A stretch of 64,000 bases of DNA. Source: Frateuria_A sp051900415. GTDB taxonomy: Bacteria > Pseudomonadota > Gammaproteobacteria > Xanthomonadales > Rhodanobacteraceae. Position 1 is the stretch's first letter; every line of letters starts with the position of its first letter. The translations under genes and the position numbers were made by a program. The notes under the pieces were generated by a model. It ran no database searches. It was not told where the DNA came from and saw only the letters and a list, made by a program, of their open reading frames with translations. This document shows positions 1 to 8,413 of this stretch, in pieces. The DNA lies in NCBI RefSeq assembly GCF_051900415.1, contig NZ_JBHZGL010000010.1:94696-158695 (forward strand), written 5' to 3'.

Positions 1-2
1 CG

Positions 3-56
3 GTCAACCCGCGCGCCCGCTCGGCGGTGCTGCGCGTGGCGGAGAAACTGGCATGA
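3..56 (+). CDS. rsmH: RsmH (MraW) C-terminal end, partial
   Basis: Only the last 17 codons and the stop are inside the window. The reading frame ends with residues NPRARSAVLRVAEKL, the usual C-terminus of the 16S rRNA m4C1402 methyltransferase RsmH, which sits directly upstream of ftsL in dcw clusters. Its TGA stop overlaps the ATG of ftsL (ATGA at 53-56), supporting translational coupling. The family assignment rests on this short tail and on the position, so it is good but not independent of synteny. Confidence 0.8.
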   Translation, partial: VNPRARSAVLRVAEKLA

Positions 57-325
57 AGGCGATCGGCGGCGCGGCGATCGTGATCCTCCTGCTGGCCGTG
101 CTGGTCAGCGCGATCGGCGTGGTGTGGACGCGCCACGAGAGCCGCGTGCTGTTCGTCGAGCTGACCCGGCTGCAAAACCAGCGCGACGAACTCAACATCG
201 AATACGGCCGGCTCGAGCTGGAGCAGGCGACCTGGGCGGAGCCTCGGCGCATCGACCAGGAGGCCCGCAGCAAGCTCGGCATGGTCACGCCCAAGCCGCA
301 GGACATCCAGCTGGTGCGCCGATGA
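53..325 (+). CDS. ftsL: Cell division protein FtsL
   Basis: A 90-residue bitopic membrane protein: one hydrophobic segment at about residues 4-24, then a periplasmic stretch with heptad-like leucines (about 30-60), as expected for FtsL, which forms a coiled-coil complex with FtsB and FtsQ and activates FtsWI at the septum. It lies between rsmH and ftsI, its usual place. The start overlaps the rsmH stop, and its own stop overlaps the ftsI start (ATGA at 322-325). FtsL is poorly conserved in sequence, so the call depends on size, topology and position. Confidence 0.88.
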   Translation: MKAIGGAAIVILLLAVLVSAIGVVWTRHESRVLFVELTRLQNQRDELNIEYGRLELEQATWAEPRRIDQEARSKLGMVTPKPQDIQLVRR

Positions 326-2130
326 GCCTGCGCCGGCCGATCCCCCAGCCTGCCGCCGGCCGCCGCCGTGGCGCCGGCCCGAGCCCACGCCGGCGCATGT
401 TGCTGGTCGTGGGCGTGCTGTCGCTGGCCTCGATGGGGCTGGTCGCGCGCGCGTTCGACCTGCAGGTGCTGCGCAAGCAGTTCTACCAGGACCAGGGCGA
501 CGCGCGCTTCCTGCGCGAGGTGAAGATCCCGGTCTCGCGCGGCACCATCTTCGACCGCAACGGCGAGCCGTTGGCGGTCTCCACGCCGGTGATGTCGGTC
601 TGGGCGAATCCGCCGCAGGTACTGGAGAACGCCGACCGTATTCCCGACCTTGCTGCGGCGCTCGGCGTGGACGCCGGCGAGCTGAAGGAACACCTGGCGC
701 AGCGCGCCGACCGCGAATTCGTCTACCTGCGCCGGCAGATGCCGCCGGAGGTCGCCCAGGCCGTGCTCGACCTGGACATTCCGGGCATCAATGCGCAGCG
801 CGAGTACCGCCGTTATTACCCGTCGGGCGAAGTGACCGCGCACGTGCTCGGCTTCACGAATATCGACGATCACGGCCAGGAAGGTCTCGAGCTGGCGTTC
901 GACGACTGGCTGTCCGGCCAGCCCGGCGCCAAGCGGGTGATCCGCGACCGCATGGGGCACGTGGTCGAGGACGTCGAGCAGGTGCGCGAGCCCAAGCCGG
1001 GCAAGAGCCTCACGCTGAGCATCGACCGTCGCATCCAGTTCCTCGCCTACAACGAACTGAAGAACGCGCTGACCGAGTTCGACGCGTCCTCGGGTTCGAT
1101 GGTGATCCTGGACGTGCCGACCGGCGAAGTGCTGGCGATGGTCAACCTGCCGACCTACAACCCCAACTCGCTTTCCGGCAGCAAGTTCTCCGACCGGCGC
1201 AACCGTGCCGTCACGGACCTGGTCGAGCCGGGCTCGACGATCAAGCCGATCCTGATGGCCGCGGCGCTGTCCAGCGGCAAGTACACGCCGACCAGCCCGC
1301 TGATCGACACCACTGGCGGCCACTGGTATTTCCAGGGCCACGACATCCACGACACCCACAACTATGGCCTGCTCACGCCCACCGGCGTGATCACCAAGTC
1401 GAGCAACGTCGGCGCCGCGCACATCGCCATGACGCTCGACACGGCGCTGATGTACAACACCTACCGCGCGTTCGGCTTCGGCAACAGCACCAACAGCGGC
1501 TTCCCGGGCGAGTCCTCCGGCCTGCTGCGGATCGGCCGCGACTGGCGTCCGCTCGAACAGGCCATCATGGGCTACGGCTACGGCCTGAACGTGACACCGC
1601 TGCAGTTGGCCAATGCCTACGCCACACTGGGCGACCACGGCGTCATGCACTCGCCGAGCTTCATCAAGGGCGCCGACAACGAGGCCAAGGCGATCGTCTC
1701 GCGGCAGGTTGCCAACGAGATCGTCCAGATGATGGAAACGGTGACCGCCCCCGGCGGCACCGCGACCACGGCACGCATCGCCAACTACATCGTGGCGGGC
1801 AAGACCGGCACGGCGCACAAGGCCAACGCCGGCGGCTACTCGCGCGACAACTACACGGCCGCCTTCGCCGGCCTGGTGCCGGCAAGCAATCCGCGGCTGG
1901 TCGGGGTGGTGGTCATCGACGATCCGCAGAAGCGCAGCTACTACGGCGGCACGGTTTCGGCGCCGGTGTTCGCGCGCGTGATGGAAGGTGCGCTGCGCCT
2001 GCTCGACGTACCGCCGGACAACATCGGCCGCTGGTACGCCGGCGGCCCCTTGATGAGCCCGACCGGGCTGGCCGGCAGCAAGCCGCCGACCGATCCTCCG
2101 ATCGACGACGTGCCACTGGAGGAGCCGTGA
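322..2130 (+). CDS. ftsI: Peptidoglycan D,D-transpeptidase FtsI (PBP3)
   Basis: 602-residue class B penicillin-binding protein that cross-links septal peptidoglycan in the periplasm together with FtsW. A basic N-terminus (residues 1-30) precedes one transmembrane anchor at about 32-52, then the pedestal domain and the transpeptidase domain. Active-site motifs are visible: SxxK with nucleophile Ser305 (GSTIKP), SSN around 360-362, and KTG at 494-496. The ATG at 322 overlaps the ftsL stop; an in-frame upstream start at 124 would run antiparallel-frame through ftsL and is rejected. The stop overlaps the GTG start of murE. Confidence 0.96.
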   Translation: MSLRRPIPQPAAGRRRGAGPSPRRRMLLVVGVLSLASMGLVARAFDLQVLRKQFYQDQGDARFLREVKIPVSRGTIFDRNGEPLAVSTPVMSVWANPPQVLENADRIPDLAAALGVDAGELKEHLAQRADREFVYLRRQMPPEVAQAVLDLDIPGINAQREYRRYYPSGEVTAHVLGFTNIDDHGQEGLELAFDDWLSGQPGAKRVIRDRMGHVVEDVEQVREPKPGKSLTLSIDRRIQFLAYNELKNALTEFDASSGSMVILDVPTGEVLAMVNLPTYNPNSLSGSKFSDRRNRAVTDLVEPGSTIKPILMAAALSSGKYTPTSPLIDTTGGHWYFQGHDIHDTHNYGLLTPTGVITKSSNVGAAHIAMTLDTALMYNTYRAFGFGNSTNSGFPGESSGLLRIGRDWRPLEQAIMGYGYGLNVTPLQLANAYATLGDHGVMHSPSFIKGADNEAKAIVSRQVANEIVQMMETVTAPGGTATTARIANYIVAGKTGTAHKANAGGYSRDNYTAAFAGLVPASNPRLVGVVVIDDPQKRSYYGGTVSAPVFARVMEGALRLLDVPPDNIGRWYAGGPLMSPTGLAGSKPPTDPPIDDVPLEEP

Positions 2131-3605
2131 GCAAGCGACTCCTCGCCCCCTTGCTGAATGGTTTCGCCGACGCGGGAGCGCTCGGCGATCTTCGTATTTG
2201 CGGCCTGAGCCTGGACTCGCGCCAGGTACGCCCCGGCGAAGCCTTCGTCGCGCTGCACGGCACGCGCGCGCACGGCATCGCCTTCGCCGCCGAGGCGGTG
2301 GCACGCGGCGCTGCGCTGGTGCTTGCCGAGGCGCCGGCGGTGGCGGGCTTCACGCCAGGCGTGCCGGTGCTGTGGATCGACGACCTGCATGCGCGCCTGG
2401 GCGAGATCGCCGCGCGCTTCCACGACCACCCCTCACGTGCGCTGCGCGTGGTCGGCGTCACCGGCACCAACGGCAAGACCTCGACCGTGCAGCTGATCAC
2501 CCAGGCGCTTTCGCGGCTGGGCCACACGGCGGCGAGCATCGGCACGCTCGGCGCCGGACTGTATGGCGCGCTGGACGACGGTGAGCGCACCACGCCCGAT
2601 GCGATCAGCGTGCAGCGCCTGCTGGCGCAATTCCGCGACCAGGGTGCGACGCACGTGGCGATGGAAGTGTCCTCGCACGCGCTGCAGCAGGGGCGCGTGG
2701 GCGCGGTGGATTTCGAGGTCGCGGCCTTCACCAATCTGACCCGCGACCACCTCGATTACCACGGCACCATGGAGGCCTACGGTGCGGCCAAGGCCAAGCT
2801 GTTCGCCTGGCCCGGGCTGAAGGCGGCGGCGATCAACGTGGACGATGCGTTCGGGCGCACGCTGGCCGACCGGATCCCGTCCAGCGTGCGGGCGCTGCGC
2901 ACCAGCGTCGCGGGTCCCGCCGACGTGAGCGCGAAGGCGGTCCTCACTTCGGCCGAAGGCCTGGCCTTCGAACTCGCGACGCCGTGGGGCACGCATGCGA
3001 TCCGCAGTGGGCTCCTCGGCCGCTTCAACGTCGCCAACCTGCTTGCCGTAGTGGCCTGCCTGGGTGCGCTGGGCGAGCCGTTCGCTCGCATCGTCGAGGC
3101 AGTGGAATCGCTCGCGCCGGTCAACGGCCGCATGAGCCGCCTCGGCGGCGACGGCCGCCATCCGCTGGTGGTGGTCGACTACGCGCACACCCCCGATGCG
3201 CTGGAGCAGGCGCTCGCCGCGCTGCGCGCGCATTGCGCGGGCCGGCTGATCTGCGTGTTCGGCTGCGGCGGCGAGCGTGATGCGGGCAAGCGGCCGCAGA
3301 TGGGCGCGATCGCCGAGCGCCTCGCCGACGTCGCGATCGTCACCGACGACAACCCCCGTGGCGAGGACGGCGGCGCCATCGTCGCGCAGATCCGCGCAGG
3401 CATGCGGCATTCGGCGGCGATCGAGCGCGACCGCGCCGCTGCCATCGGCATGGCCATCGCCCAGGCCGGCGCCGACGACGTCGTGCTGATTGCCGGCAAA
3501 GGCCACGAAACCTACCAGGAGGGCGCTGCCGGCAAGCGCCCCTTCGATGACCTCGCGGTCGCCCGCGCGGCCCTTGCACAACCTGCCAGGGAGAACCACG
3601 CATGA
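2127..3605 (+). CDS. murE: UDP-MurNAc-L-Ala-D-Glu:meso-DAP ligase MurE
   Basis: 492-residue cytoplasmic Mur ligase that adds the third stem-peptide residue. The ATP-binding loop TGTNGKT is at about 112-118 and the central ligase signatures follow (NLTRDHLDYHG around 205). The DNPR motif near residue 410 is the established determinant for meso-diaminopimelate rather than lysine, so the cell wall should be DAP type. The GTG start overlaps the ftsI stop (GTGA), and the stop overlaps the murF start. Length is normal for the family. Confidence 0.96.
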   Translation: MSKRLLAPLLNGFADAGALGDLRICGLSLDSRQVRPGEAFVALHGTRAHGIAFAAEAVARGAALVLAEAPAVAGFTPGVPVLWIDDLHARLGEIAARFHDHPSRALRVVGVTGTNGKTSTVQLITQALSRLGHTAASIGTLGAGLYGALDDGERTTPDAISVQRLLAQFRDQGATHVAMEVSSHALQQGRVGAVDFEVAAFTNLTRDHLDYHGTMEAYGAAKAKLFAWPGLKAAAINVDDAFGRTLADRIPSSVRALRTSVAGPADVSAKAVLTSAEGLAFELATPWGTHAIRSGLLGRFNVANLLAVVACLGALGEPFARIVEAVESLAPVNGRMSRLGGDGRHPLVVVDYAHTPDALEQALAALRAHCAGRLICVFGCGGERDAGKRPQMGAIAERLADVAIVTDDNPRGEDGGAIVAQIRAGMRHSAAIERDRAAAIGMAIAQAGADDVVLIAGKGHETYQEGAAGKRPFDDLAVARAALAQPARENHA

Positions 3606-4972
3606 TGCGCCTCTCCGAAATCGCGGTGTGGACCCATGGCCGCCTGCTCGGCCCGGACCTGCAGGTGGACGGGGTGGCGATCGACACCCGCCGGCTGCAG
3701 GCTGGTGAACTGTTCGTCGCCATCAGGGGCGAACGCGTCGACGGACACGACTTCGTGCGCGAGGCCGCCCTGCGCGGTGCCTCGGCGGCGCTGGTCACGC
3801 GCCGCGTCGACGTCGATCTGCCGCAGGTGCTGGTCAACGACACCCAGGCCGCACTCGGCGACCTGGCGAGCGCCGTGCGCGCGCAGCGCGACGTGCGCGT
3901 GGTCGGCATCACCGGTTCCAACGGCAAGACCACGGTCAAGACGCTGACCGCCTCGATCCTCTCGCGCCACGGTCGCACCCACGTCAACGCAGGCAACTAC
4001 AACAATGAACTGGGGCTGCCGCTGACCCTGCTGGCGATGCCGGCCGACAGCGAGTACGCGGTGCTGGAGATGGGCGCCGGCAAGCCGGGCGACATCGCCT
4101 ATCTGGCCGCCATCGCGCGGCCCGATATCGGCCTCGTCAACACCATCGCGCCGGCGCACCTTGAGCGCATGGGCAGTCTCGAAGGCGTCGCCGAAACCAA
4201 GGGCGCGCTGTACCAGGCGTTGCCGGCCGATGGCGTGGCGATCATCAATGCCGACGACGCCTTTGCCGGTTTCTTCGAGGGCCTGGCCGGATCGCGTGCG
4301 ACGCTGCATTTCGGGCTGGACGGGCACGTCGATGTGGGCGCGACCATCCTGGAACAGCGCGTGGACGGCTCGCGCTTCTTGCTGCGCACGCCCGAAGGCG
4401 AGGCCGAGGTGGCGCTGCCGCTGGCCGGTCGGCACAACATCGCCAACGCACTGGCTGCGGCGTCGATCGCGCTGGCGCTGGACGTGCCGCTGGCGACCAT
4501 CGTCGCCGGCCTGCTGCACGTGCCGGGCGTGGCCGGGCGCTTGCGCAGTGAAACCATGCCGGGCGGCTGGACGCTGATCGACGACAGTTACAACGCCAAT
4601 CCGGGCTCGGTCGGCGCGGCAATCGACACGCTGGCGCTGGCCACCGGCGAGCGCTGGCTGGTGCTCGGCGACATGGCCGAGCTCGGGCCTGAGGCGCGCG
4701 CGCTGCACGAAGGCATCGGCGCCCGCGCGAAAGCCGCCGGCATCGACCGGCTGTTCGCGGTCGGCAACTTGAGCCCCGGCGCGGCCAAGGCCTTCGGCAG
4801 CGGCAGCGAGCACCACGCCGACAAGGCGGCGCTGGCCGCCTCGCTCGCGCGCCAGTTGCACGCGGGCGTGACCTGCCTGGTCAAGGGCTCGCGCTCGGCC
4901 GGCATGGAACAGGTCGTGACCCTACTCAAAGATCAAACCCACGCCTCCGGAGGCCCCGTCGATGCTGCTTGA
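3602..4972 (+). CDS. murF: UDP-MurNAc-tripeptide D-Ala-D-Ala ligase MurF
   Basis: 456-residue Mur ligase that attaches D-Ala-D-Ala to the tripeptide precursor, the last cytoplasmic step before MraY. ATP-binding loop TGSNGKT at about 104-110, followed by the Mur ligase central domain (NAGNYNNELGLPLTLL) and C-terminal domain with DDSYNANP. Start: ATG 3602 overlaps the murE stop; a second ATG lies immediately after (3605), so the exact start is uncertain by one codon. The 3' end overlaps the mraY start by 11 bases. Confidence 0.96.
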   Translation: MMRLSEIAVWTHGRLLGPDLQVDGVAIDTRRLQAGELFVAIRGERVDGHDFVREAALRGASAALVTRRVDVDLPQVLVNDTQAALGDLASAVRAQRDVRVVGITGSNGKTTVKTLTASILSRHGRTHVNAGNYNNELGLPLTLLAMPADSEYAVLEMGAGKPGDIAYLAAIARPDIGLVNTIAPAHLERMGSLEGVAETKGALYQALPADGVAIINADDAFAGFFEGLAGSRATLHFGLDGHVDVGATILEQRVDGSRFLLRTPEGEAEVALPLAGRHNIANALAAASIALALDVPLATIVAGLLHVPGVAGRLRSETMPGGWTLIDDSYNANPGSVGAAIDTLALATGERWLVLGDMAELGPEARALHEGIGARAKAAGIDRLFAVGNLSPGAAKAFGSGSEHHADKAALAASLARQLHAGVTCLVKGSRSAGMEQVVTLLKDQTHASGGPVDAA

Positions 4973-6044
4973 GCTGGCCGACTGGATGGCACGGCATTTC
5001 ACCGCCCTGCATCTGTTCCAGTACATCACCTTCCGCACGATCATGGCTGCGCTCACCGCGCTGGCGATGTCGCTGCTGTTCGGTCCGGGCCTGATCATGC
5101 GGCTGGCGGCGCTCAAGGCCGGGCAGGTGGTGCGCAGCGACGGTCCGCAGACGCACCTGGTCAAGGCCGGCACGCCGACGATGGGCGGCGTGATGATCCT
5201 GCTGGCGATCGCCATCGCCACACTGCTTTGGGCCGATCTGCACAACCGCTACGTGTGGATCGTGCTGGCCGTACTGATCGCCTTCGGCGTGATCGGCTTC
5301 TACGACGACTACAAGAAGCTGGTACTCAAGGACAGCCGCGGCCTGGCCTCGCGCTGGAAGTATTTCTGGCAGTCGGTATTCGGGCTGGCGGCGGCGGTGT
5401 TCCTTTACAAGACCGCCCAACTGCCGGCCGAAACCGCGCTGTACGTGCCGCTGTTCAAGCAGGTGGCGCTGCCGCTCGGCGTGCTGTTCGTGGTGGTCGC
5501 CTACTTCATGGTGGTCGGCTTCTCCAACGCGGTGAACCTCACCGACGGCCTCGACGGCCTGGCGATCATGCCCTCGGTGCTGGTGTCCGGCGCGCTGGGC
5601 GTGTTCGCCTACCTCGCCGGCAACAAGGTGTTTTCCGAGTACTTGGGTATTCCGTCGATTCCGGGCGCGGGCGAACTCTCGATCTTCTGCGGTGCGCTGG
5701 CCGGCGCCGGCTTGGGGTTCCTGTGGTTCAACACGTATCCGGCGCAGGTGTTCATGGGTGACGTCGGCGCGCTCGCCATCGGTGCCGCGCTGGCCTGCGT
5801 GGCAGTGATCGTGCGCCAGGAAATCGTGCTGATCGTGATGGGCGGCGTGTTCGTGCTGGAGACCGTCTCGGTGATGCTGCAGGTGGCCAGCTTCAAGCTC
5901 ACCGGCAAGCGCATCTTCCGCATGGCGCCGATCCATCACCACTTCGAGCTCAAGGGCTGGCCCGAACCGCGGGTGATCGTGCGCTTCTGGATCATCAGCG
6001 TCGTGCTGGTGCTGATCGGCCTTGCCACGTTGAAGGTGCGCTGA
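4962..6044 (+). CDS. mraY: Phospho-MurNAc-pentapeptide transferase MraY
   Basis: 360-residue polytopic membrane enzyme that transfers phospho-MurNAc-pentapeptide to undecaprenyl phosphate, making lipid I. About ten hydrophobic segments are visible; conserved acidic motifs include the DDYKK stretch near residue 112 and NLTDGLDGLA near 190, and the MAPIHHHFE histidine motif near 320. It starts inside murF and is followed after only three bases by ftsW, leaving no room for murD, which occupies this place in Escherichia coli. Confidence 0.97.
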   Translation: MLLELADWMARHFTALHLFQYITFRTIMAALTALAMSLLFGPGLIMRLAALKAGQVVRSDGPQTHLVKAGTPTMGGVMILLAIAIATLLWADLHNRYVWIVLAVLIAFGVIGFYDDYKKLVLKDSRGLASRWKYFWQSVFGLAAAVFLYKTAQLPAETALYVPLFKQVALPLGVLFVVVAYFMVVGFSNAVNLTDGLDGLAIMPSVLVSGALGVFAYLAGNKVFSEYLGIPSIPGAGELSIFCGALAGAGLGFLWFNTYPAQVFMGDVGALAIGAALACVAVIVRQEIVLIVMGGVFVLETVSVMLQVASFKLTGKRIFRMAPIHHHFELKGWPEPRVIVRFWIISVVLVLIGLATLKVR

Positions 6045-6047
6045 CTT

Positions 6048-7292
6048 ATGTTCGGCTTCGGCTCCAGCCAGGCGATCAAGCGGAACGGGCCGCGCGGCAG
6101 CTTCGACCTGCCGCTGCTGGTCGCGCTCGTCGCGCTGGCCAGCATGGGCGTAGTGATGGTGACCTCCAGCTCCATCGCGGTGGCCGACAGCCAGCACATC
6201 GGCGCGTTCTACTACCTCAAGAAGCACCTGTTCTATCTGGCGCTGGGGCTGGTGCTGGCCGGTGTCGCGATGCGCACCGAGCTCAAGCAGGTAGAGAAGT
6301 ACGCCTTCCCGCTGCTGCTGGCCGGCGGTGTCATGCTGCTGGCGGTGTTCGTGCCGCACTTAGGGATGCGCATCAACGGCGCGCGGCGCTGGCTCAACTT
6401 CGTCGTGATCAGCTTCCAGCCGGTCGAGGCGGTGAAGCTGATCCTGGTGGTCTACGTGGCGAGCTTCCTGGTGCGCCACCGCGAGAGCGTGGAAACCAAG
6501 TTCTGGGGCCTGCTGCGGCCGATCATCGTGGCGGGCGTGATCGTGCTGCTGCTGCTTGCGCAGCCGGACTTCGGCTCGGCCACGCTGGTGATCGCGGTCA
6601 CCATCGGCATGGTCTGGCTGGGCGGCGCGCGGCCGCTTTACCTGTTCCTGATGGGGCTGCCGTTGATGCCGGCACTCGTCGTCGCGGCGACCAGCGAGAG
6701 CTACCGCATGAAGCGGCTGACCTCGTTCATGGACCCGTGGAAGGACCCGTTCAACGACGGCTTCCAACTGACCCAGTCGCTGATGGCGATCGGTCGCGGC
6801 GAATGGACCGGCGTGGGTCTGGGTTCGAGCGTGCTCAAGCTTTCCTATCTGCCCGAGGCGCACACCGATTTCATCCTGGCGGTGATCGGCGAGGAACTGG
6901 GCCTGGCCGGCATCGCGCTGGTGATCGGGCTGTTCGCTACCGTGGTCGGGCGCGGCCTGTACCTGGGACTGAAGGGCGTGGAAGTGGGCCAGCGCTTCGC
7001 CGGCTACGTGGCCTTCGGCATCTCGTTGATGCTGGGGTTGCAGGCGATGGTGTCGATCGGCGTGAACCTTGGCGCGCTGCCCACTAAGGGCCTGACCCTG
7101 CCGCTGATCAGCTCGGGTGGCTCCTCGGTGCTGATGACCTGCGCCATGGCGGGCGTGCTGCTGCGCGCCACCTTCGAGATCAACCGCGCGCTGGACGCGC
7201 GCCAGATGGCCACGCGCATGCCCGCGATGGCGGTGGCGGACGCGAACGCGGCGGTGGCTTCGCCACGCGAGCGCGAGGCGGTGGCGGCATGA
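6048..7292 (+). CDS. ftsW: Septal peptidoglycan polymerase FtsW
   Basis: 414-residue SEDS-family membrane protein, the lipid II polymerase (glycosyltransferase) partner of FtsI. About ten transmembrane segments; the family signatures GxRRWL (NGARRWLNF near 107) and the C-terminal LPLISSGGSS near 350 are present, as is the large periplasmic loop holding the catalytic aspartate region. The start is 3 bases after mraY; the stop overlaps murG. The last 30 residues are polar and Ala-rich, a normal variable tail. Confidence 0.95.
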   Translation: MFGFGSSQAIKRNGPRGSFDLPLLVALVALASMGVVMVTSSSIAVADSQHIGAFYYLKKHLFYLALGLVLAGVAMRTELKQVEKYAFPLLLAGGVMLLAVFVPHLGMRINGARRWLNFVVISFQPVEAVKLILVVYVASFLVRHRESVETKFWGLLRPIIVAGVIVLLLLAQPDFGSATLVIAVTIGMVWLGGARPLYLFLMGLPLMPALVVAATSESYRMKRLTSFMDPWKDPFNDGFQLTQSLMAIGRGEWTGVGLGSSVLKLSYLPEAHTDFILAVIGEELGLAGIALVIGLFATVVGRGLYLGLKGVEVGQRFAGYVAFGISLMLGLQAMVSIGVNLGALPTKGLTLPLISSGGSSVLMTCAMAGVLLRATFEINRALDARQMATRMPAMAVADANAAVASPREREAVAA

Positions 7293-8413
7293 CGACCAGG
7301 ATTCCCGAGTCGGCGATGGACAACCGGACCCGCGCACGCCCGGGCGACTCCCGTCCCGTCCTCATCATGGCCGGCGGTACCGGTGGCCACATCTTCCCGG
7401 GTCTGGCCGTGGCCGACGTGCTGCGCGCGCAGGGCATCCCGGTGGCCTGGCTGGGCGCGGCCGGCGGGATGGAGACGCGCGTGGTGCCGGCGCACGGCAT
7501 CGAGCTGCACACCGTCGCGGTCGGCGGCCTGCGCGGCAAGGGCCTCAGGACGCGCCTGCTGGCCCCGCTGATGCTGGCGCGCGCGCTGCTCGCATCGCTC
7601 AGCGTGCTGCGCCGGGTGCGTCCGCGCAGCGTGCTGTCGATGGGTGGTTACGTGGCCGGACCCGGCGGCGTGGCCGCGCGGCTGACCGGTACGCCGTTGC
7701 TGGTGCACGAGCAGAACCGCGTGGCCGGCTACACCAACCGCAAGCTGGCCGGTTTCGCCAGGCGGGTGCTCGCGGGCTTCGCCGATGCGCTGCCGAACGG
7801 CGAGTGGGTCGGCAATCCGGTGCGCGCCAGCATCGCCGCGCTGCGGCCGCCGGCCGAGCGTTTCGCCGCCCGCAGCGGCCGACCACAGCTGCTGGTGCTG
7901 GGCGGCAGCCTCGGTGCGCGCGCGCTCAACCTGGCGTTGCCGCAGGCGCTGGCGCAGATTCCCGCCGACCAGCGCCCACTCGTGCGCCACCAGTGCGGCA
8001 GCCGTGGACTGGACGAGGCCCGTGCGGCCTACGCAAAGGCCGGCGTCGATGCCGATGTGGTGCCCTTCATCGAGGACATGGCCGCCGCCTACGAGTGGGC
8101 CGACCTCGCCGTGTGCCGTGCCGGCGCGCTGACCATCGCCGAGCTCACCGCCGCGGGCCTGGGCGCCGTGCTGGTGCCTTTCCCGCACGCGGTCGACGAC
8201 CACCAGACCGGCAACGCGCAGGCGCTGGTGGAAGCGGGCGCCGCCGAACTTATCCAGGAACGTGATTTGGACGTACAACAACTGGCGCAACGTCTCGCCA
8301 CGCTGCTCGCCGACCGCCGCCAGCTGACCGCGATGGCCGAAGCCGCGCGCACGCAGGCCAAGCCAGACGCGGCTGCGACGATCGCCGCCGCCTGCCTGGA
8401 GGTGGCTGCATGA
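7289..8413 (+). CDS. murG: UDP-GlcNAc:lipid I N-acetylglucosaminyltransferase MurG
   Basis: 374-residue GT-B glycosyltransferase of the inner face of the membrane, converting lipid I to lipid II. The N-terminal glycine-rich loop GGTGGHIFPG (about 29-38) and the C-terminal nucleotide-sugar motif around CRAGALTIAEL (about 275) are present. The first 24 residues before the Rossmann fold are longer than in many homologs, so a later start is possible, but the ATG at 7289 overlaps the ftsW stop in the same style as every other junction here. The stop overlaps murC. Confidence 0.95.
   Translation: MTTRIPESAMDNRTRARPGDSRPVLIMAGGTGGHIFPGLAVADVLRAQGIPVAWLGAAGGMETRVVPAHGIELHTVAVGGLRGKGLRTRLLAPLMLARALLASLSVLRRVRPRSVLSMGGYVAGPGGVAARLTGTPLLVHEQNRVAGYTNRKLAGFARRVLAGFADALPNGEWVGNPVRASIAALRPPAERFAARSGRPQLLVLGGSLGARALNLALPQALAQIPADQRPLVRHQCGSRGLDEARAAYAKAGVDADVVPFIEDMAAAYEWADLAVCRAGALTIAELTAAGLGAVLVPFPHAVDDHQTGNAQALVEAGAAELIQERDLDVQQLAQRLATLLADRRQLTAMAEAARTQAKPDAAATIAAACLEVAA

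Noticed and set aside
4..2304. Long open frames on the strand opposite ftsI, murE, secA (17122-20031), the hsd genes and others
   Set aside because: They mirror real genes in a GC-rich genome, have low-complexity Arg/His/Ala-rich translations and no domains.
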